This document shows, piece after piece, positions 38,684-48,952 of a stretch of DNA of 64,000 bases. Position 1 is the stretch's first letter, and every line of letters begins with the position of its first letter. Origin of the DNA: Blattabacterium cuenoti (GTDB taxonomy: Bacteria; Bacteroidota; Bacteroidia; Flavobacteriales; Blattabacteriaceae); the NCBI RefSeq assembly GCF_014252075.1, contig NZ_CP059209.1, positions 124,001 to 188,000 on the forward strand, written 5' to 3'. A model generated the notes under the pieces. The model was not told the origin of the DNA. It did not search any database and saw nothing but the letters and a program-made list of their open reading frames with translations. Made by a program: the position numbers and the translations under genes.

Positions 38684-38747
38684 AATATTTTTATTATCTA
38701 TTTATAAAAATTAACTTTGTTGAAAATTATCAAAATGTATAAATGTT

Positions 38748-40043
38748 ATGCCTTCAAATGTTATTGTTGGTCTCCAATGGGGTGACGAGGGAAAAGGAAA
38801 AATAACAGATTTACTTTCTAAAAATTCAGATTATGTAATCCGTTATCAGGGAGGTAATAATTCAGGTCATTCTATTCATGTTAAGAATCATTATTTTATT
38901 CTTCACTTAATTCCTTCTGGAGTTATTTATTCTAATGTAAAATGTATAGTTGGACCTGGAGTGGTTGTTGATCCTAAATCTTTTATTAAAGAAATACAGG
39001 ATTTAGAATCAATGAATATTGATACATCTAAAGTCTTTTTAGCAAAGAGAGCTCACGTAACCATGCCTTATCATCGTTTGATAGATCAATATAAAGAAGA
39101 GGTTTTATCTGATCAGTCTATTGGGACTACTCATCGTGGAATAGGACCGACTTATGAAGATAAAACAGGACGTATGGGAATACGTGTATTAGATTTTTTA
39201 AACTTTAAGGATTTTTACCAAAAACTAAAATATAATATCAATTTCAAAAATGAGATTATTACAAAAGTTTATAAAAAAGAACCTCTTATTTTTGAATATA
39301 TTTATGAAGAATATATAGAATACGCAAAAATTCTTTCTAATCGAATAATAGATGCTGTTCATGAAATTCATGATGCTTTTCATAATGAAAAAAAAATTTT
39401 GTTTGAAGGAGCTCAAGCTATGTTATTGGATATTAACTATGGAACATATCCATATGTTACTACCTCTTCTCCTTCTACAGGAGGTGTATGCATAGGAACT
39501 GGAATTCCTCCTAATTTTTTAGAAAATTTCATAGGAGTAGCAAAAGCATATTGTACACGTGTAGGATTTGGACCTTTTCCGACAGAAATTAAGAGCGAAA
39601 TAGGAGATGTAATACGTCAAAAAGGAAATGAACATGGAGCGACAACAAAACGTCCAAGAAGATGTGGATGGTTGGATTTGATAGCTCTTAAGTATTCTTG
39701 TATGATTAATGGAATTAATCAGTTGATTATAACTAAATTAGACATATTAAGTGAATTAGAAATTATTAAAGTCTGTATAGAATATGAATATAATGGAAAA
39801 AGGATCAAACACTTTCCAGCAAATATAGAAAAAAATATGAAAGGTGTTTATATTGATTTTCCTGGTTGGAAAAAGAACATATCTCACATTCGTGAATATG
39901 AAGAATTACCGGAAAATTGTAAGAAATATATTAAATTTATTGAGAATTATCTAAAATTAGAAGTGCTATTGATTTCTGTAGGTTCTGAAAGGAATCAGAA
40001 CATTATTAAAAATAAATATTCGTTTTTTAAAATTTTTTCTTAA
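38748..40043 (+). CDS. purA: Adenylosuccinate synthetase
   Basis: Joins aspartate to IMP using GTP, the first step to AMP. The 431-residue protein has the P-loop QWGDEGKGKITD (10-21), GGNNSGHSI, the signature GIGPTYEDKTGRMGIRV and LFEGAQAMLLDINYGTYPYVT, and TTKRPRRCGWLD near the C terminus. First gene of the eleven-gene purine cluster, followed by purB after 14 bp. Confidence 0.97.
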   Translation: MPSNVIVGLQWGDEGKGKITDLLSKNSDYVIRYQGGNNSGHSIHVKNHYFILHLIPSGVIYSNVKCIVGPGVVVDPKSFIKEIQDLESMNIDTSKVFLAKRAHVTMPYHRLIDQYKEEVLSDQSIGTTHRGIGPTYEDKTGRMGIRVLDFLNFKDFYQKLKYNINFKNEIITKVYKKEPLIFEYIYEEYIEYAKILSNRIIDAVHEIHDAFHNEKKILFEGAQAMLLDINYGTYPYVTTSSPSTGGVCIGTGIPPNFLENFIGVAKAYCTRVGFGPFPTEIKSEIGDVIRQKGNEHGATTKRPRRCGWLDLIALKYSCMINGINQLIITKLDILSELEIIKVCIEYEYNGKRIKHFPANIEKNMKGVYIDFPGWKKNISHIREYEELPENCKKYIKFIENYLKLEVLLISVGSERNQNIIKNKYSFFKIFS

Positions 40044-40057
40044 AAAATATTTTTTTT

Positions 40058-41494
40058 GTGAAAGAATATAAAAATCCTTTAGTTGAACGATATAGTAGCA
40101 AAGAAATGTTATATAATTTTTCTCCAAAAAAAAAATTTACTACTTGGAGAAAATTATGGTTGTATTTAGCAGAAATACAAAAAGAAATAGGATTAAATAT
40201 CAGTGATGAACAAATTCATGATTTGAAAAATCATTTGTGTGATATTGATTGGGATCGGGTTTCTTTTTATGAAAAAAAATTTCGTCATGATGTTATGGCA
40301 CATTTGTACGCTTTTGGAGAAAAGGCTATTAAAGCGAAACCTATTATTCATTTAGGGGCTACAAGTGCGTTTTTAGGAGATAATACAGATATTATTTTGA
40401 TTCGTGATGGATTGGATATTTTACTTAAAAAATTGATTAATGTCATTTTTAGAATTAGAAATTTTGCTTTAGAATACCATAATGTTCCTACTTTAGCTTT
40501 CACACATTATCAACCGGCTCAGTTAACTACTGTAGGAAAACGTTCTGCTTTGTGGATACAGAGTTTACTTCTAGATTTAGAAGAATTAGAATTTAGGTTA
40601 AAAAATATTCATTTCAGAGGAGTTAAAGGAACTGTTGGTTCGGCTGACAGCTTCAAAGAATTATTTCATGGAGATTTACAAAAAGTAAAATTTTTAGAAA
40701 AAAAATTATCCAATAAATTTGGATTCCAAAAAGTGTTTCCGATTACAGGACAAACTTACGACAGAAAAGTGGATGCTCAAGTTTTAAACTTATTATCCAA
40801 TATTTCTCAATCTTCTCATAAGTTTAGTAATGATTTACGTTTGCTACAAAATTTAAAAGAAATGGAAGAGCCTTTTGACAAAGATCAAATAGGATCAAGC
40901 GCTATGGCTTATAAACGTAATCCTATACGAAGTGAACGAATGGCTTCTTTAGCAAAATATGTTATTTCTTTATCCAATAGTTCAGCTATGGTTGCAGCCA
41001 CTCAATGGTTAGAACGGACTTTAGATGATTCTGCCAACAGAAGACTAGTAATTGGACAATCATTTTTAGCTACAGATGCTATTTTGATGATTTGGAATAA
41101 CATATTAGAAAATATTGCTGTATATCCTAAGATCATTGAAAAACATATTAAAGAGGAACTCCCATTTTTAATTACTGAATATATCATTGTAGAATGTGTA
41201 AAAAATGGAGCAGATAGACAAGAAATTCATGAGAGAATACGAATTCATTCTATGGAAACAAATTCGAAAATGAAATTAGAAGGAAAAGAAAATGATTTCG
41301 TTCAACGTATTTTGCATGATAAAAAAATACCAATTCATAAAGAAAAAATGAATCAGATACTCAATCCCAAAAATTTTATAGGATTTTCTTCGGATCAAAC
41401 TTTGGAATTTATTGATAAAGAAGTGAATCCAATATTGAATCGATTTCATTATTTAATTGATTCTGATATATCTAATATGGATAGACAAGTTTAA
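40058..41494 (+). CDS. purB: Adenylosuccinate lyase
   Basis: Fumarate-releasing lyase acting twice in purine synthesis (SAICAR and adenylosuccinate). It has a GTG start, since no ATG lies in frame before the conserved NPLVERYSSKEM. The 478-residue protein shows THYQPAQLTTVGKR (about 149-162) and the catalytic loop signature GSSAMAYKRNPIRSER (279-294), with LERTLDDSANRR. This is the animal/Clostridium-type PurB; the flavobacterial PurB that I recall is shorter and begins with an SPIDGRY motif. A 16-bp tandem duplication covers its stop codon. Confidence 0.95.
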   Translation: MKEYKNPLVERYSSKEMLYNFSPKKKFTTWRKLWLYLAEIQKEIGLNISDEQIHDLKNHLCDIDWDRVSFYEKKFRHDVMAHLYAFGEKAIKAKPIIHLGATSAFLGDNTDIILIRDGLDILLKKLINVIFRIRNFALEYHNVPTLAFTHYQPAQLTTVGKRSALWIQSLLLDLEELEFRLKNIHFRGVKGTVGSADSFKELFHGDLQKVKFLEKKLSNKFGFQKVFPITGQTYDRKVDAQVLNLLSNISQSSHKFSNDLRLLQNLKEMEEPFDKDQIGSSAMAYKRNPIRSERMASLAKYVISLSNSSAMVAATQWLERTLDDSANRRLVIGQSFLATDAILMIWNNILENIAVYPKIIEKHIKEELPFLITEYIIVECVKNGADRQEIHERIRIHSMETNSKMKLEGKENDFVQRILHDKKIPIHKEKMNQILNPKNFIGFSSDQTLEFIDKEVNPILNRFHYLIDSDISNMDRQV

Positions 41495-41519
41495 TTTTAA
41501 TACAGTTTAATTTTAATAC
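41488..41519. repeat. 16-bp perfect tandem duplication at the purB stop
   Basis: AGTTTAATTTTAATAC occurs twice head to tail (41488-41503 and 41504-41519). The first copy contains the purB stop codon TAA. A 10-bp palindrome ATACATGTAT follows at 41522. This looks like a recent slippage duplication. Confidence 0.9.
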
Positions 41520-41541
41520 ATATACATGTATTTGTAAAATA

Positions 41542-44500
41542 ATGAATTTTAGAATTTATATACAAAAAAAAATTCCTTTTGATATTGATTCTAGAAAATT
41601 ATATCAGGAATTGAAAAATATGGATATTTCATTATCTAAAGTGGTTGTTTATTATATATATGACATATATCACATAAGTAAAGAACTTTTCTTAGAAAGT
41701 TTATCAAAAATTTTTGTAGATCCTGTAACAGATATTTTACATGAAAAAATGAATTTTGATAATCCATATTATATAGAAAAATTTACGGAAAAGTATAATA
41801 ATCGCGCAAATGCAGCTATGCAATGCATAAAAATTTTAGATCCTAAATCAAATACTGTTTTTGTCAAGACTGGACAATTGATTGAGTTAATTGGAATAAA
41901 TAAAGATCAGGATTTTCATAAAATTAAAAAATATTATATCAATTCAAATTTGAATTTTGATAAAAAAAATAGAAAAAAAAATGATATTCAAATTGTGAAT
42001 AATTTCATTGATTTTTCTATTGAAGAAATAAAAAAATTTCATCAAACTTGTAATTTATCCATAGATATAAATGATTTATTGTTCATACAGAATTATTTTA
42101 TTAAAGAAAAAAGAAATCCAAAAAAAGAAGAATTTAGTATATTGGATGTTTATTGGTCAGATCATTGTAGACACAAAACATTTTATACCAGCCTAGTCGA
42201 TATATCTTTTGGGGGGGCATTCAAAAATACATATAAAAGTATTTTTAGAAAATATTTAAAGGATAGAAATTCAACGGGAAGATCAAAAAATTCTATCAAT
42301 TTAATGGACTTATCTAATCTTCCTTCTATAATTTTTTATAAAAAGGGAAAATTGAAAAATTTTGTTTTATCTCATGAACATAATGCGTGTATCATTATGA
42401 TAGATGTAGACATCATCGGTAGTAAAAAAAAAGAGAAATGGTATTTATTATTTAAAAATGAAACACACAATCATCCTACTGAAATTGATCCTTTTGGTGG
42501 TGCTTCTACTTGTATAGGAGGGGCTATTCGAGATCCATTATCTGGAAGAGCTTTTGTTTATCAAGGACTAAGGTTAAGTGGAGCCGCTGATCCTACAAAT
42601 TCGAAAACTATTAATGGAAAGTTGCCTCAATATAAAATCTGTTTAGAATCAGCTCATGGTTATAGTTCTTATGGAAACCAAGTAGGATTAGCAACAACTC
42701 ATGTTCATGAAATTTATCATGAAGGATATAGAGCTAAAAGAATGGAGATTGGAATGGTTATTGGAGCGGTTCCTGTTGATTTTATCAAACAAAAAAAACC
42801 AAAAAAAGGAGATGTTATTTTATTAGTAGGAGCGTTAACAGGAAAGGAAGGAATAGGAGGAGCTACGGATTCTTCTAAGGAATATGATAATGATACAAAT
42901 TTCAAAAATAACATACAACGGGGACAAAAAGGAAATCCAATAATAGAAAGAAAAATTCAAAGATTTTTTCGAAAAAAAGAAGTCGTATCTATGATCAAAA
43001 AATGTAATGATTTTGGAGCGGGAGGGGCTGCAGTTGCTATAGGAGAATTAAGCGATAGTTTGGTTCTTTATTTAGATAAAATTCCCACAAATGAGGATAT
43101 GGGAGCCATTGAAATCGCTCTTTCGGAATCCCAAGAACGTATGGCTGTGGTATTAGATCCAAAAGATGTTAAAAAATTTATTTATTTGGCTCGTGAAGAA
43201 AATATAATGTCTACGTTTATCGCTAAAGTAACTGATAATAAAAGAATTATATTTTATTATAAAGGAAAAGAAATTTTTAATGTAAAAAGTTCTTTTATGA
43301 ATACAAGAGGGGAGCATAAAGAGCAATCTGTTTATGTAAGTTCTCCTACTTCCATCTCTCCTTTTAAAAAATCAAAAAAATTTTTATTTAGTAAAAAAAC
43401 ATTTTTAGATACTCTTTCTAAATTAAATATAGCTTCTCAAAAAAATTTGGTAGAACTTTTTGACAGCACTGTAGGTGCTACTACAGTTTTAATGCCTTTT
43501 GGAGGAAAATACCAAATGACTCCTTCCGAAGGAAGTGTGCAAAAAATTCCTGTTTTGAAAGGAACTACAAATACAGTTAGTTTAGCTTCTTGGGGATTTC
43601 ATCCTGAAATTTCTTCTTGGAGTCCTCTTCATGGAGGGGCTTATGCAATTGTAGAATGTATTTCTAAAATTGTTTCTATGGGAGGAGATTTCCAAAATAC
43701 CTATTTTAGTTTTCAAGAATATTATCAAAAATTAGGAAGTGATCCGAAAAATTGGGGGAAACCATTCTCTGCTTTATTGGGGGCCTATCATGCTCAGATG
43801 TCCTTCGGATTAGCTTCTATTGGAGGAAAAGATTCCATGTCAGGAACATATAAAAATATCCATGTCCCTCCGACATTTATTGCTTTTGGTGTAGCTACTG
43901 GTTTGTGTTTAAATATTATTTCTCCTGAATTTAAAAAAATAGGAAACAAAATTTATTTATATAATCATCATTCATTAAAAAATGAAATGCCAGATTTCGA
44001 TTCTATCAAAAAAGCCTATAATGAGGTTTATGAGGGAATTCGTTCAGGAAAAATAGTTTCAGTAAAAACAGTAAAAGATGGAGGAATTTCTGTTGCTATT
44101 GCCCAAATGGCATTTGGTAATCGTTTAGGAGTAGTTATAAATTGTCAAGAACATTTACTTGAAATGAGCATAGGTTCCTTAATTATAGAATCTTCATCTC
44201 CCATTTCAGATAATTTTGTTCCAATAGGAGAAATAGTTTCTTCTAAATCATTAAATTTTAACGGAATATCTATTGATATAAACGAATCTATAAAAAATTG
44301 GATAAAAACCTTTACTCCTATTTTTTCTTTTAGTGAAGTTAAAAAAAATGTTAAAAAAGTAGAAAGGACAACTAAACAAGAAAAAAAATGTAATCCTATA
44401 GTGTGGAAATGTAAATTTAAAAAAAAAGGGAAACCACGTGTATTTATTCCCATATTTCCTGGAACAAATAGTGAATTTGAATCTATTCGTGCATTTGAAA

Positions 44501-45222
44501 AAGAGGGATCTATAGTAAATACTTCTGTATTTAAAAACTTGAATGAACAAGATATTATCGAATCTATATTTCAGATAAAAAAGAATATAGAATCTGTACA
44601 AATATTTATGCTTTGCGGTGGATTTAGTGCTGGAGATGAACCGGATGGTGCTGCTAAATTTATTGTATCTATATTACATAATCCATACATTAAAGATGCC
44701 ATAAAACGTTTTCTTGATAAAGATGGATTGATATTAGGTATTTGTAACGGATTTCAAGGATTGATAAAATCTGGATTATTACCTTATGGTAAAATTTGTT
44801 TGAGAGATTATAAATCTCCTACACTGACTTATAATAAAATAGAAAAACATATATCACAGTGTGTTCATATAAAAGTGATCTCTGATCAATCTCCATGGTT
44901 AAGTGGAATGAAAAATAGAATATATACTCTTCCCATATCTCATAGTGAAGGTCGATTTTATGCAAGCAAAGAAATAACAAATATTTTATTTGAAAAAAAT
45001 CAAATTGCCACACAGTATGTAGATTTGGAAGGAAATCCTAGTTTGGAAAGATTATATAATCCCAATGGATCTGTTTTCGCTGTAGAAGGATTATTAAGTG
45101 AAGATGGGAGAATTTATGGAAGAATGACTCATCCCGAGCGTTATGATCATGGATTATTAAAAAATATACCAAATGTTCATGAACATTCGATCTTTAAAAA
45201 TGCAATACAATATTTTTTATAA
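41542..45222 (+). CDS. purL: Phosphoribosylformylglycinamidine synthase (large, fused form)
   Basis: ATP-dependent amidation of FGAR with glutamine. The 1226-residue protein is the fused form: N-terminal PurS-like region (1-about 150), linker with SVYWSDHCRHKTF-type motif (DVYWSDHCRHKTF), two AIR-synthase-related halves (FKNETHNHPTEIDPFGGASTC; GKYQMTPSEGSV and GGKDSMSGTY), and a C-terminal class I glutaminase (about 970-1226) with nucleophile Cys1068 (LGICNGFQG), His1197 and Glu1199 (THPE). No separate purS or purQ is needed. It lies 47 bp after purB. Confidence 0.97.
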   Translation: MNFRIYIQKKIPFDIDSRKLYQELKNMDISLSKVVVYYIYDIYHISKELFLESLSKIFVDPVTDILHEKMNFDNPYYIEKFTEKYNNRANAAMQCIKILDPKSNTVFVKTGQLIELIGINKDQDFHKIKKYYINSNLNFDKKNRKKNDIQIVNNFIDFSIEEIKKFHQTCNLSIDINDLLFIQNYFIKEKRNPKKEEFSILDVYWSDHCRHKTFYTSLVDISFGGAFKNTYKSIFRKYLKDRNSTGRSKNSINLMDLSNLPSIIFYKKGKLKNFVLSHEHNACIIMIDVDIIGSKKKEKWYLLFKNETHNHPTEIDPFGGASTCIGGAIRDPLSGRAFVYQGLRLSGAADPTNSKTINGKLPQYKICLESAHGYSSYGNQVGLATTHVHEIYHEGYRAKRMEIGMVIGAVPVDFIKQKKPKKGDVILLVGALTGKEGIGGATDSSKEYDNDTNFKNNIQRGQKGNPIIERKIQRFFRKKEVVSMIKKCNDFGAGGAAVAIGELSDSLVLYLDKIPTNEDMGAIEIALSESQERMAVVLDPKDVKKFIYLAREENIMSTFIAKVTDNKRIIFYYKGKEIFNVKSSFMNTRGEHKEQSVYVSSPTSISPFKKSKKFLFSKKTFLDTLSKLNIASQKNLVELFDSTVGATTVLMPFGGKYQMTPSEGSVQKIPVLKGTTNTVSLASWGFHPEISSWSPLHGGAYAIVECISKIVSMGGDFQNTYFSFQEYYQKLGSDPKNWGKPFSALLGAYHAQMSFGLASIGGKDSMSGTYKNIHVPPTFIAFGVATGLCLNIISPEFKKIGNKIYLYNHHSLKNEMPDFDSIKKAYNEVYEGIRSGKIVSVKTVKDGGISVAIAQMAFGNRLGVVINCQEHLLEMSIGSLIIESSSPISDNFVPIGEIVSSKSLNFNGISIDINESIKNWIKTFTPIFSFSEVKKNVKKVERTTKQEKKCNPIVWKCKFKKKGKPRVFIPIFPGTNSEFESIRAFEKEGSIVNTSVFKNLNEQDIIESIFQIKKNIESVQIFMLCGGFSAGDEPDGAAKFIVSILHNPYIKDAIKRFLDKDGLILGICNGFQGLIKSGLLPYGKICLRDYKSPTLTYNKIEKHISQCVHIKVISDQSPWLSGMKNRIYTLPISHSEGRFYASKEITNILFEKNQIATQYVDLEGNPSLERLYNPNGSVFAVEGLLSEDGRIYGRMTHPERYDHGLLKNIPNVHEHSIFKNAIQYFL

Positions 45223-45245
45223 AAAATTAAATCATATAATATTAT

Positions 45246-45731
45246 ATGAAAGTGGCTATATTTATTGGAAGTGTTTCCGATAAACCAACTATGAAAGCAG
45301 CAGCAGAAATACTTAAAAAATTTAATGTAAATTATACATCTTATGTTATTTCTGCACATAGACTGCCTGACATTTTATCAAATACCATAAAAAAAATAGA
45401 ATCTGAAAGAACAGATTTAATTATTGCAGGAGCTGGTTTATCTGCTCATCTACCTGGAATTATATCTTCAAAGACTATATTACCCGTTATAGGAGTCCCT
45501 ATTTATCATTGCAATAATGGACTATTAGGGGGAATAGATGCTCTTTTTTCTATGGTACAAATGCCAAAAGATGTCCCTGTTGCTACAGTAGGAATAAATA
45601 ATTCTTATAATGCCGCTCTATTGGCTATTCATATTTTGGCTATAAAAAATAAAGATCTCAAAAAATCATTGCTAGAATTCCGAATGAAAATAAGAAAAAA
45701 ATTGGAAAATGAAATAGAGCAATATTTATGA
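45246..45731 (+). CDS. purE: N5-carboxyaminoimidazole ribonucleotide mutase
   Basis: Forms CAIR in step 6 of purine synthesis. The 161-residue protein has GSVSDKPTMKAA (8-19), SAHRLPD (36-42), AGAGLSAHLPGII and GVPIYHCNNGLLGGIDALFSMVQMP. The SAHR motif is class I, which normally works with the ATP-grasp enzyme PurK; no purK is in the cluster. The stop overlaps the purC start by 4 bp. Confidence 0.95.
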   Translation: MKVAIFIGSVSDKPTMKAAAEILKKFNVNYTSYVISAHRLPDILSNTIKKIESERTDLIIAGAGLSAHLPGIISSKTILPVIGVPIYHCNNGLLGGIDALFSMVQMPKDVPVATVGINNSYNAALLAIHILAIKNKDLKKSLLEFRMKIRKKLENEIEQYL

Positions 45732-46462
45732 TTATGAGTTTCATTATTAAAAAAAATCTTTCATTAGAAGGAAAAACAAAAAAAATATATACCATCAATA
45801 ATCCACGTGAAGTAGTAATTCATTATAAAGATAGTATAACTGCTTTGGATGGATTGAAGAATCAATTATTGCAAGACAAAGGAATTTTAAATAATGAAAT
45901 AAGTACATTAATATTTAAATTTATAAATCTTTGTGGAATTAAAACTCATTTTATACGAAAAATTAATAATAGGGAACAATTATGCCATAAGGTAAATATA
46001 ATTCCTTTAGAATTTGTTGTTCGAAATATTGTAGCGGGAAGCATGTCTAAACGTTTAAATATTCAAGAAGGAATTCGTTTGTCGAATCCTATTTTCGAGA
46101 TATTTTATAAAAACGATAAATTAAAAGATCCATTTATTAATGATCATCACGCAGTCTTTTTGGGTGTTACTTCTTATGAAGAACTCAATTCTATTTATCG
46201 TATTATATCAAATGTAAATAATATTCTTAAAAAATATTTTTTAGATAAAAATATTATCTTGGTAGATTTTAAAGTAGAATTTGGTAAAAATCATAAGAAT
46301 GAAATTTTACTTTCTGATGAAATTAGTCCTGATACCTGTCGTTTTTGGGACAGAAAAACAATGAAAAAATTAGATAAAGATCCATTTAGAATTGGATTAA
46401 ATGAAAATGAAGAGGTACTTGACATTTATATGGAAATATTAAAAAGGTTAAATGTAAGATAA
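45728..46462 (+). CDS. purC: SAICAR synthase
   Basis: Ligates aspartate to CAIR. The 244-residue protein starts with the family pattern LSLEGKTKKIYTI and contains IPLEFVVRNIVAGSMSKR, DDHHA-like INDHHAVFLGV and LVDFKVEFGKN ... LLSDEISPDTCRFWD. A second in-frame ATG at 45734 is an equally good start. It overlaps purE by 4 bp and precedes purF by 12 bp. Confidence 0.96.
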   Translation: MIMSFIIKKNLSLEGKTKKIYTINNPREVVIHYKDSITALDGLKNQLLQDKGILNNEISTLIFKFINLCGIKTHFIRKINNREQLCHKVNIIPLEFVVRNIVAGSMSKRLNIQEGIRLSNPIFEIFYKNDKLKDPFINDHHAVFLGVTSYEELNSIYRIISNVNNILKKYFLDKNIILVDFKVEFGKNHKNEILLSDEISPDTCRFWDRKTMKKLDKDPFRIGLNENEEVLDIYMEILKRLNVR

Positions 46463-46474
46463 TCCATTAAAATA

Positions 46475-47938
46475 ATGGAGCAAAGATATTCTTTTTCCAA
46501 AAAGATGATCTCTCAATTATTCCCTTCAATTCTGAAAAATTGTTATATTGATAAATTTCATGATGAATGTGGTGTTTTTGGGGTTTATTCTCCTCATAAA
46601 GTAGACACCTTTTCTTTAATTCAATTTGGTTTATTTGCATTGCAACATAGAGGACAAGAAGCTTGTGGTTTTTCTGTTTTGCGAGATGGATTTATTATAT
46701 CTCATAAAAATGAAGGTCTAGTTTTAGATTTTTTTAGAAACATTTCAAATTCTAAATGTTATCACGGAAATGCAGTTATTGGGCATACACGTTATTCTAC
46801 AGAAGGAGGGCAAAGTAAAAAAAATATTCAACCTTTTTTTGGAGAGGATTCCGATGGAAGGAGTATTATATCCATAGTCCACAATGGAAATTTAGTCAAT
46901 GCTCAATACATCCGTAAAAAACTGGAATTTGAAGGAATCCATTTTATATCTGAACACTCTGATTCTGAAGTAATATTACGTCTCATTCAAAAATATTTAT
47001 TGGAATCTAATAATGATTTAGAAAAATCTATTCAAAAAACAACTCTAGATATTATAGGAGCTTATTCTGTCATAGTACTTATGGATAATAAAATAGCAGC
47101 TTTTCGAGATCCAAACGGAATACGTCCCTTGTGTTATGGAATGCTGAATGAAGAAACTTATATTTTTAGTTCTGAAACTTGTGGAATAGATTCTGTAGGA
47201 GGATTTTATGTAAGAGATTTATTTCCAGGAGAAATTGTTATTGTAGATCAAAAATCAATTCGATTTTCGATGTTAAAAGAAAAAAAATATACAAAAAAAA
47301 GAATATGTTCTTTCGAGTATATTTATTTTTCTCGTCCTGATTCTTTAATTGAAAATATAAATGTGTATGAAATCCGTGAAAAAAGTGGAGAAAAACTTTA
47401 TGAACAACACCCAGTAGAAGCAGATGTAGTTATTGGAGTTCCAGATTCCGGTGTTCCAGCTGCTATTGGTTACTCTAAAGCTTCTGGAATTCCTTTCAAA
47501 CCTATTTTAGTGAAAAATAAATATATTGGGAGGTCTTTTATTCTACCTAAACAGGAAATGCGTGAAAAAATGGTGAACTTAAAATTAAATCCTATATTGG
47601 ATGAAATAAAAGAAAAACGTATTGTTATCATTGATGATTCTATAGTTCGTGGAACTACTAGTCGTAGATTAGTTTATATATTAAGAAAAGCAGGAGCAAA
47701 AGAAATTCATTTTAGAAGTGCTTCTCCTCCTATCATAGCTCCATGCTATTTAGGAGTAGATACTCCGAGTAAAAAAGATCTCATTTCATACAATCATACT
47801 GATCAAAAAAGCATAGCAAAAATTCTAAATGTAGATAGTTTAGAATTCTTAAGCATGGCTAATCTGATAGATATTCTTGGAAGCATTCATTATTGTTTTG
47901 GTTGTTTTACGGGAAACTATCCGGTTAAAAAAAAATGA
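46475..47938 (+). CDS. purF: Amidophosphoribosyltransferase (glutamine PRPP amidotransferase)
   Basis: First committed purine step, making phosphoribosylamine. The 487-residue protein is the Bacillus type: a 31-residue propeptide precedes the nucleophile Cys32 in DECGVFGVY, as in enzymes that cleave themselves. The four cysteines that hold the [4Fe-4S] cluster in B. subtilis have counterparts here: RICSFEYIYF, APCYLGVDT and the pair YCFGCFTG. The PRPP loop is VIIDDSIVRGTTS. The flavobacterial PurF that I recall is a 630-residue enzyme of another type. Confidence 0.96.
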   Translation: MEQRYSFSKKMISQLFPSILKNCYIDKFHDECGVFGVYSPHKVDTFSLIQFGLFALQHRGQEACGFSVLRDGFIISHKNEGLVLDFFRNISNSKCYHGNAVIGHTRYSTEGGQSKKNIQPFFGEDSDGRSIISIVHNGNLVNAQYIRKKLEFEGIHFISEHSDSEVILRLIQKYLLESNNDLEKSIQKTTLDIIGAYSVIVLMDNKIAAFRDPNGIRPLCYGMLNEETYIFSSETCGIDSVGGFYVRDLFPGEIVIVDQKSIRFSMLKEKKYTKKRICSFEYIYFSRPDSLIENINVYEIREKSGEKLYEQHPVEADVVIGVPDSGVPAAIGYSKASGIPFKPILVKNKYIGRSFILPKQEMREKMVNLKLNPILDEIKEKRIVIIDDSIVRGTTSRRLVYILRKAGAKEIHFRSASPPIIAPCYLGVDTPSKKDLISYNHTDQKSIAKILNVDSLEFLSMANLIDILGSIHYCFGCFTGNYPVKKK

Positions 47939-47950
47939 ATATAATAAATT

Positions 47951-48934
47951 ATGAAAGAAAGCAATATCACCATTTTCAAAATTAATAAAATTTTAAAAAA
48001 AACTTATAACAATAGAGTAATAAGTACATTAGACCATTTCTCTGGATTTTATAAGATATATGAATGTGGATATAAGGAACCTATTTTAGTTTCTGGAGTT
48101 GATGGAGTTGGAACCAAATTGCGTTTAGCCATTGATTACAAAAAATATTCTTTAATTGGAGAAGATTGCTTTGCAATGTGCGCAAATGACGTTTTATGTC
48201 ATGGTGCAAAACCTTTATTTTTTTTAGACTATTTAGCTTGTGGAAAACTCGATTCTTCTATTGTAGAAAAAATTATACAAGGAATAGCCATTTCTTGTAA
48301 AAAAACTAATACTTGTCTTATTGGAGGAGAAACTGCAGAAATGCCTGGAATTTATCAAGAAAATGATTATGATATTGCTGGATTTTGTGTAGGGGTTGTT
48401 GAGAAAGAAAATCTTATAGATGGTAAAAAATTGATTCAGGATGGAGATATTTTAATAGGACTCCCTTCATCAGGAGTGCATAGCAATGGTTTTTCTTTAA
48501 TTAGAAATATTTTTTCTCAAGAAGATTTTTTGAAATCTTTTCAAGAAAAACCATTTTATGAAACCCTTTTAATTCCAACTAGAATTTATCATTTTACTAT
48601 TCATATTTTATTAAAAGAATTTATGATTCACGGATTAGCTCATATTACTGGAGGAGGAATATCAGATAATTTATCTAGAATACTTCCAGAAAATTTATCA
48701 GCTATAATCGAAAAAGAAAAAATTCCTATTCAACCTGTTTTCAATTATATTCGAAAAAAAGGAAATTTATCTGATCAAGAAATGTGGAATACTTTTAATA
48801 TGGGAGTAGGAATGATTATAATAGCTTCTTTTAAGGAAGAATATTCTATTTTAGACAGACTCCGTTTTTTAGGAGAAAATCCTTTTGTTTTTGGCAGTAT
48901 AGTGAAAGGAAATAAAATAGTATTTTTAAAATAA
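47951..48934 (+). CDS. purM: Phosphoribosylformylglycinamidine cyclo-ligase (AIR synthetase)
   Basis: Closes the imidazole ring to give AIR. The 327-residue protein has the conserved VSGVDGVGTKLRLAIDYKK (about 48-66), CANDVLCHGAKPLFFLDYLA, CLIGGETAEMPGIY, LPSSGVHSNGFSLIR and HITGGGISDNLSRILP. It starts 12 bp after purF and is followed by purN after 18 bp. Confidence 0.97.
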   Translation: MKESNITIFKINKILKKTYNNRVISTLDHFSGFYKIYECGYKEPILVSGVDGVGTKLRLAIDYKKYSLIGEDCFAMCANDVLCHGAKPLFFLDYLACGKLDSSIVEKIIQGIAISCKKTNTCLIGGETAEMPGIYQENDYDIAGFCVGVVEKENLIDGKKLIQDGDILIGLPSSGVHSNGFSLIRNIFSQEDFLKSFQEKPFYETLLIPTRIYHFTIHILLKEFMIHGLAHITGGGISDNLSRILPENLSAIIEKEKIPIQPVFNYIRKKGNLSDQEMWNTFNMGVGMIIIASFKEEYSILDRLRFLGENPFVFGSIVKGNKIVFLK

Positions 48935-48952
48935 ATACATTTTTCATATATC

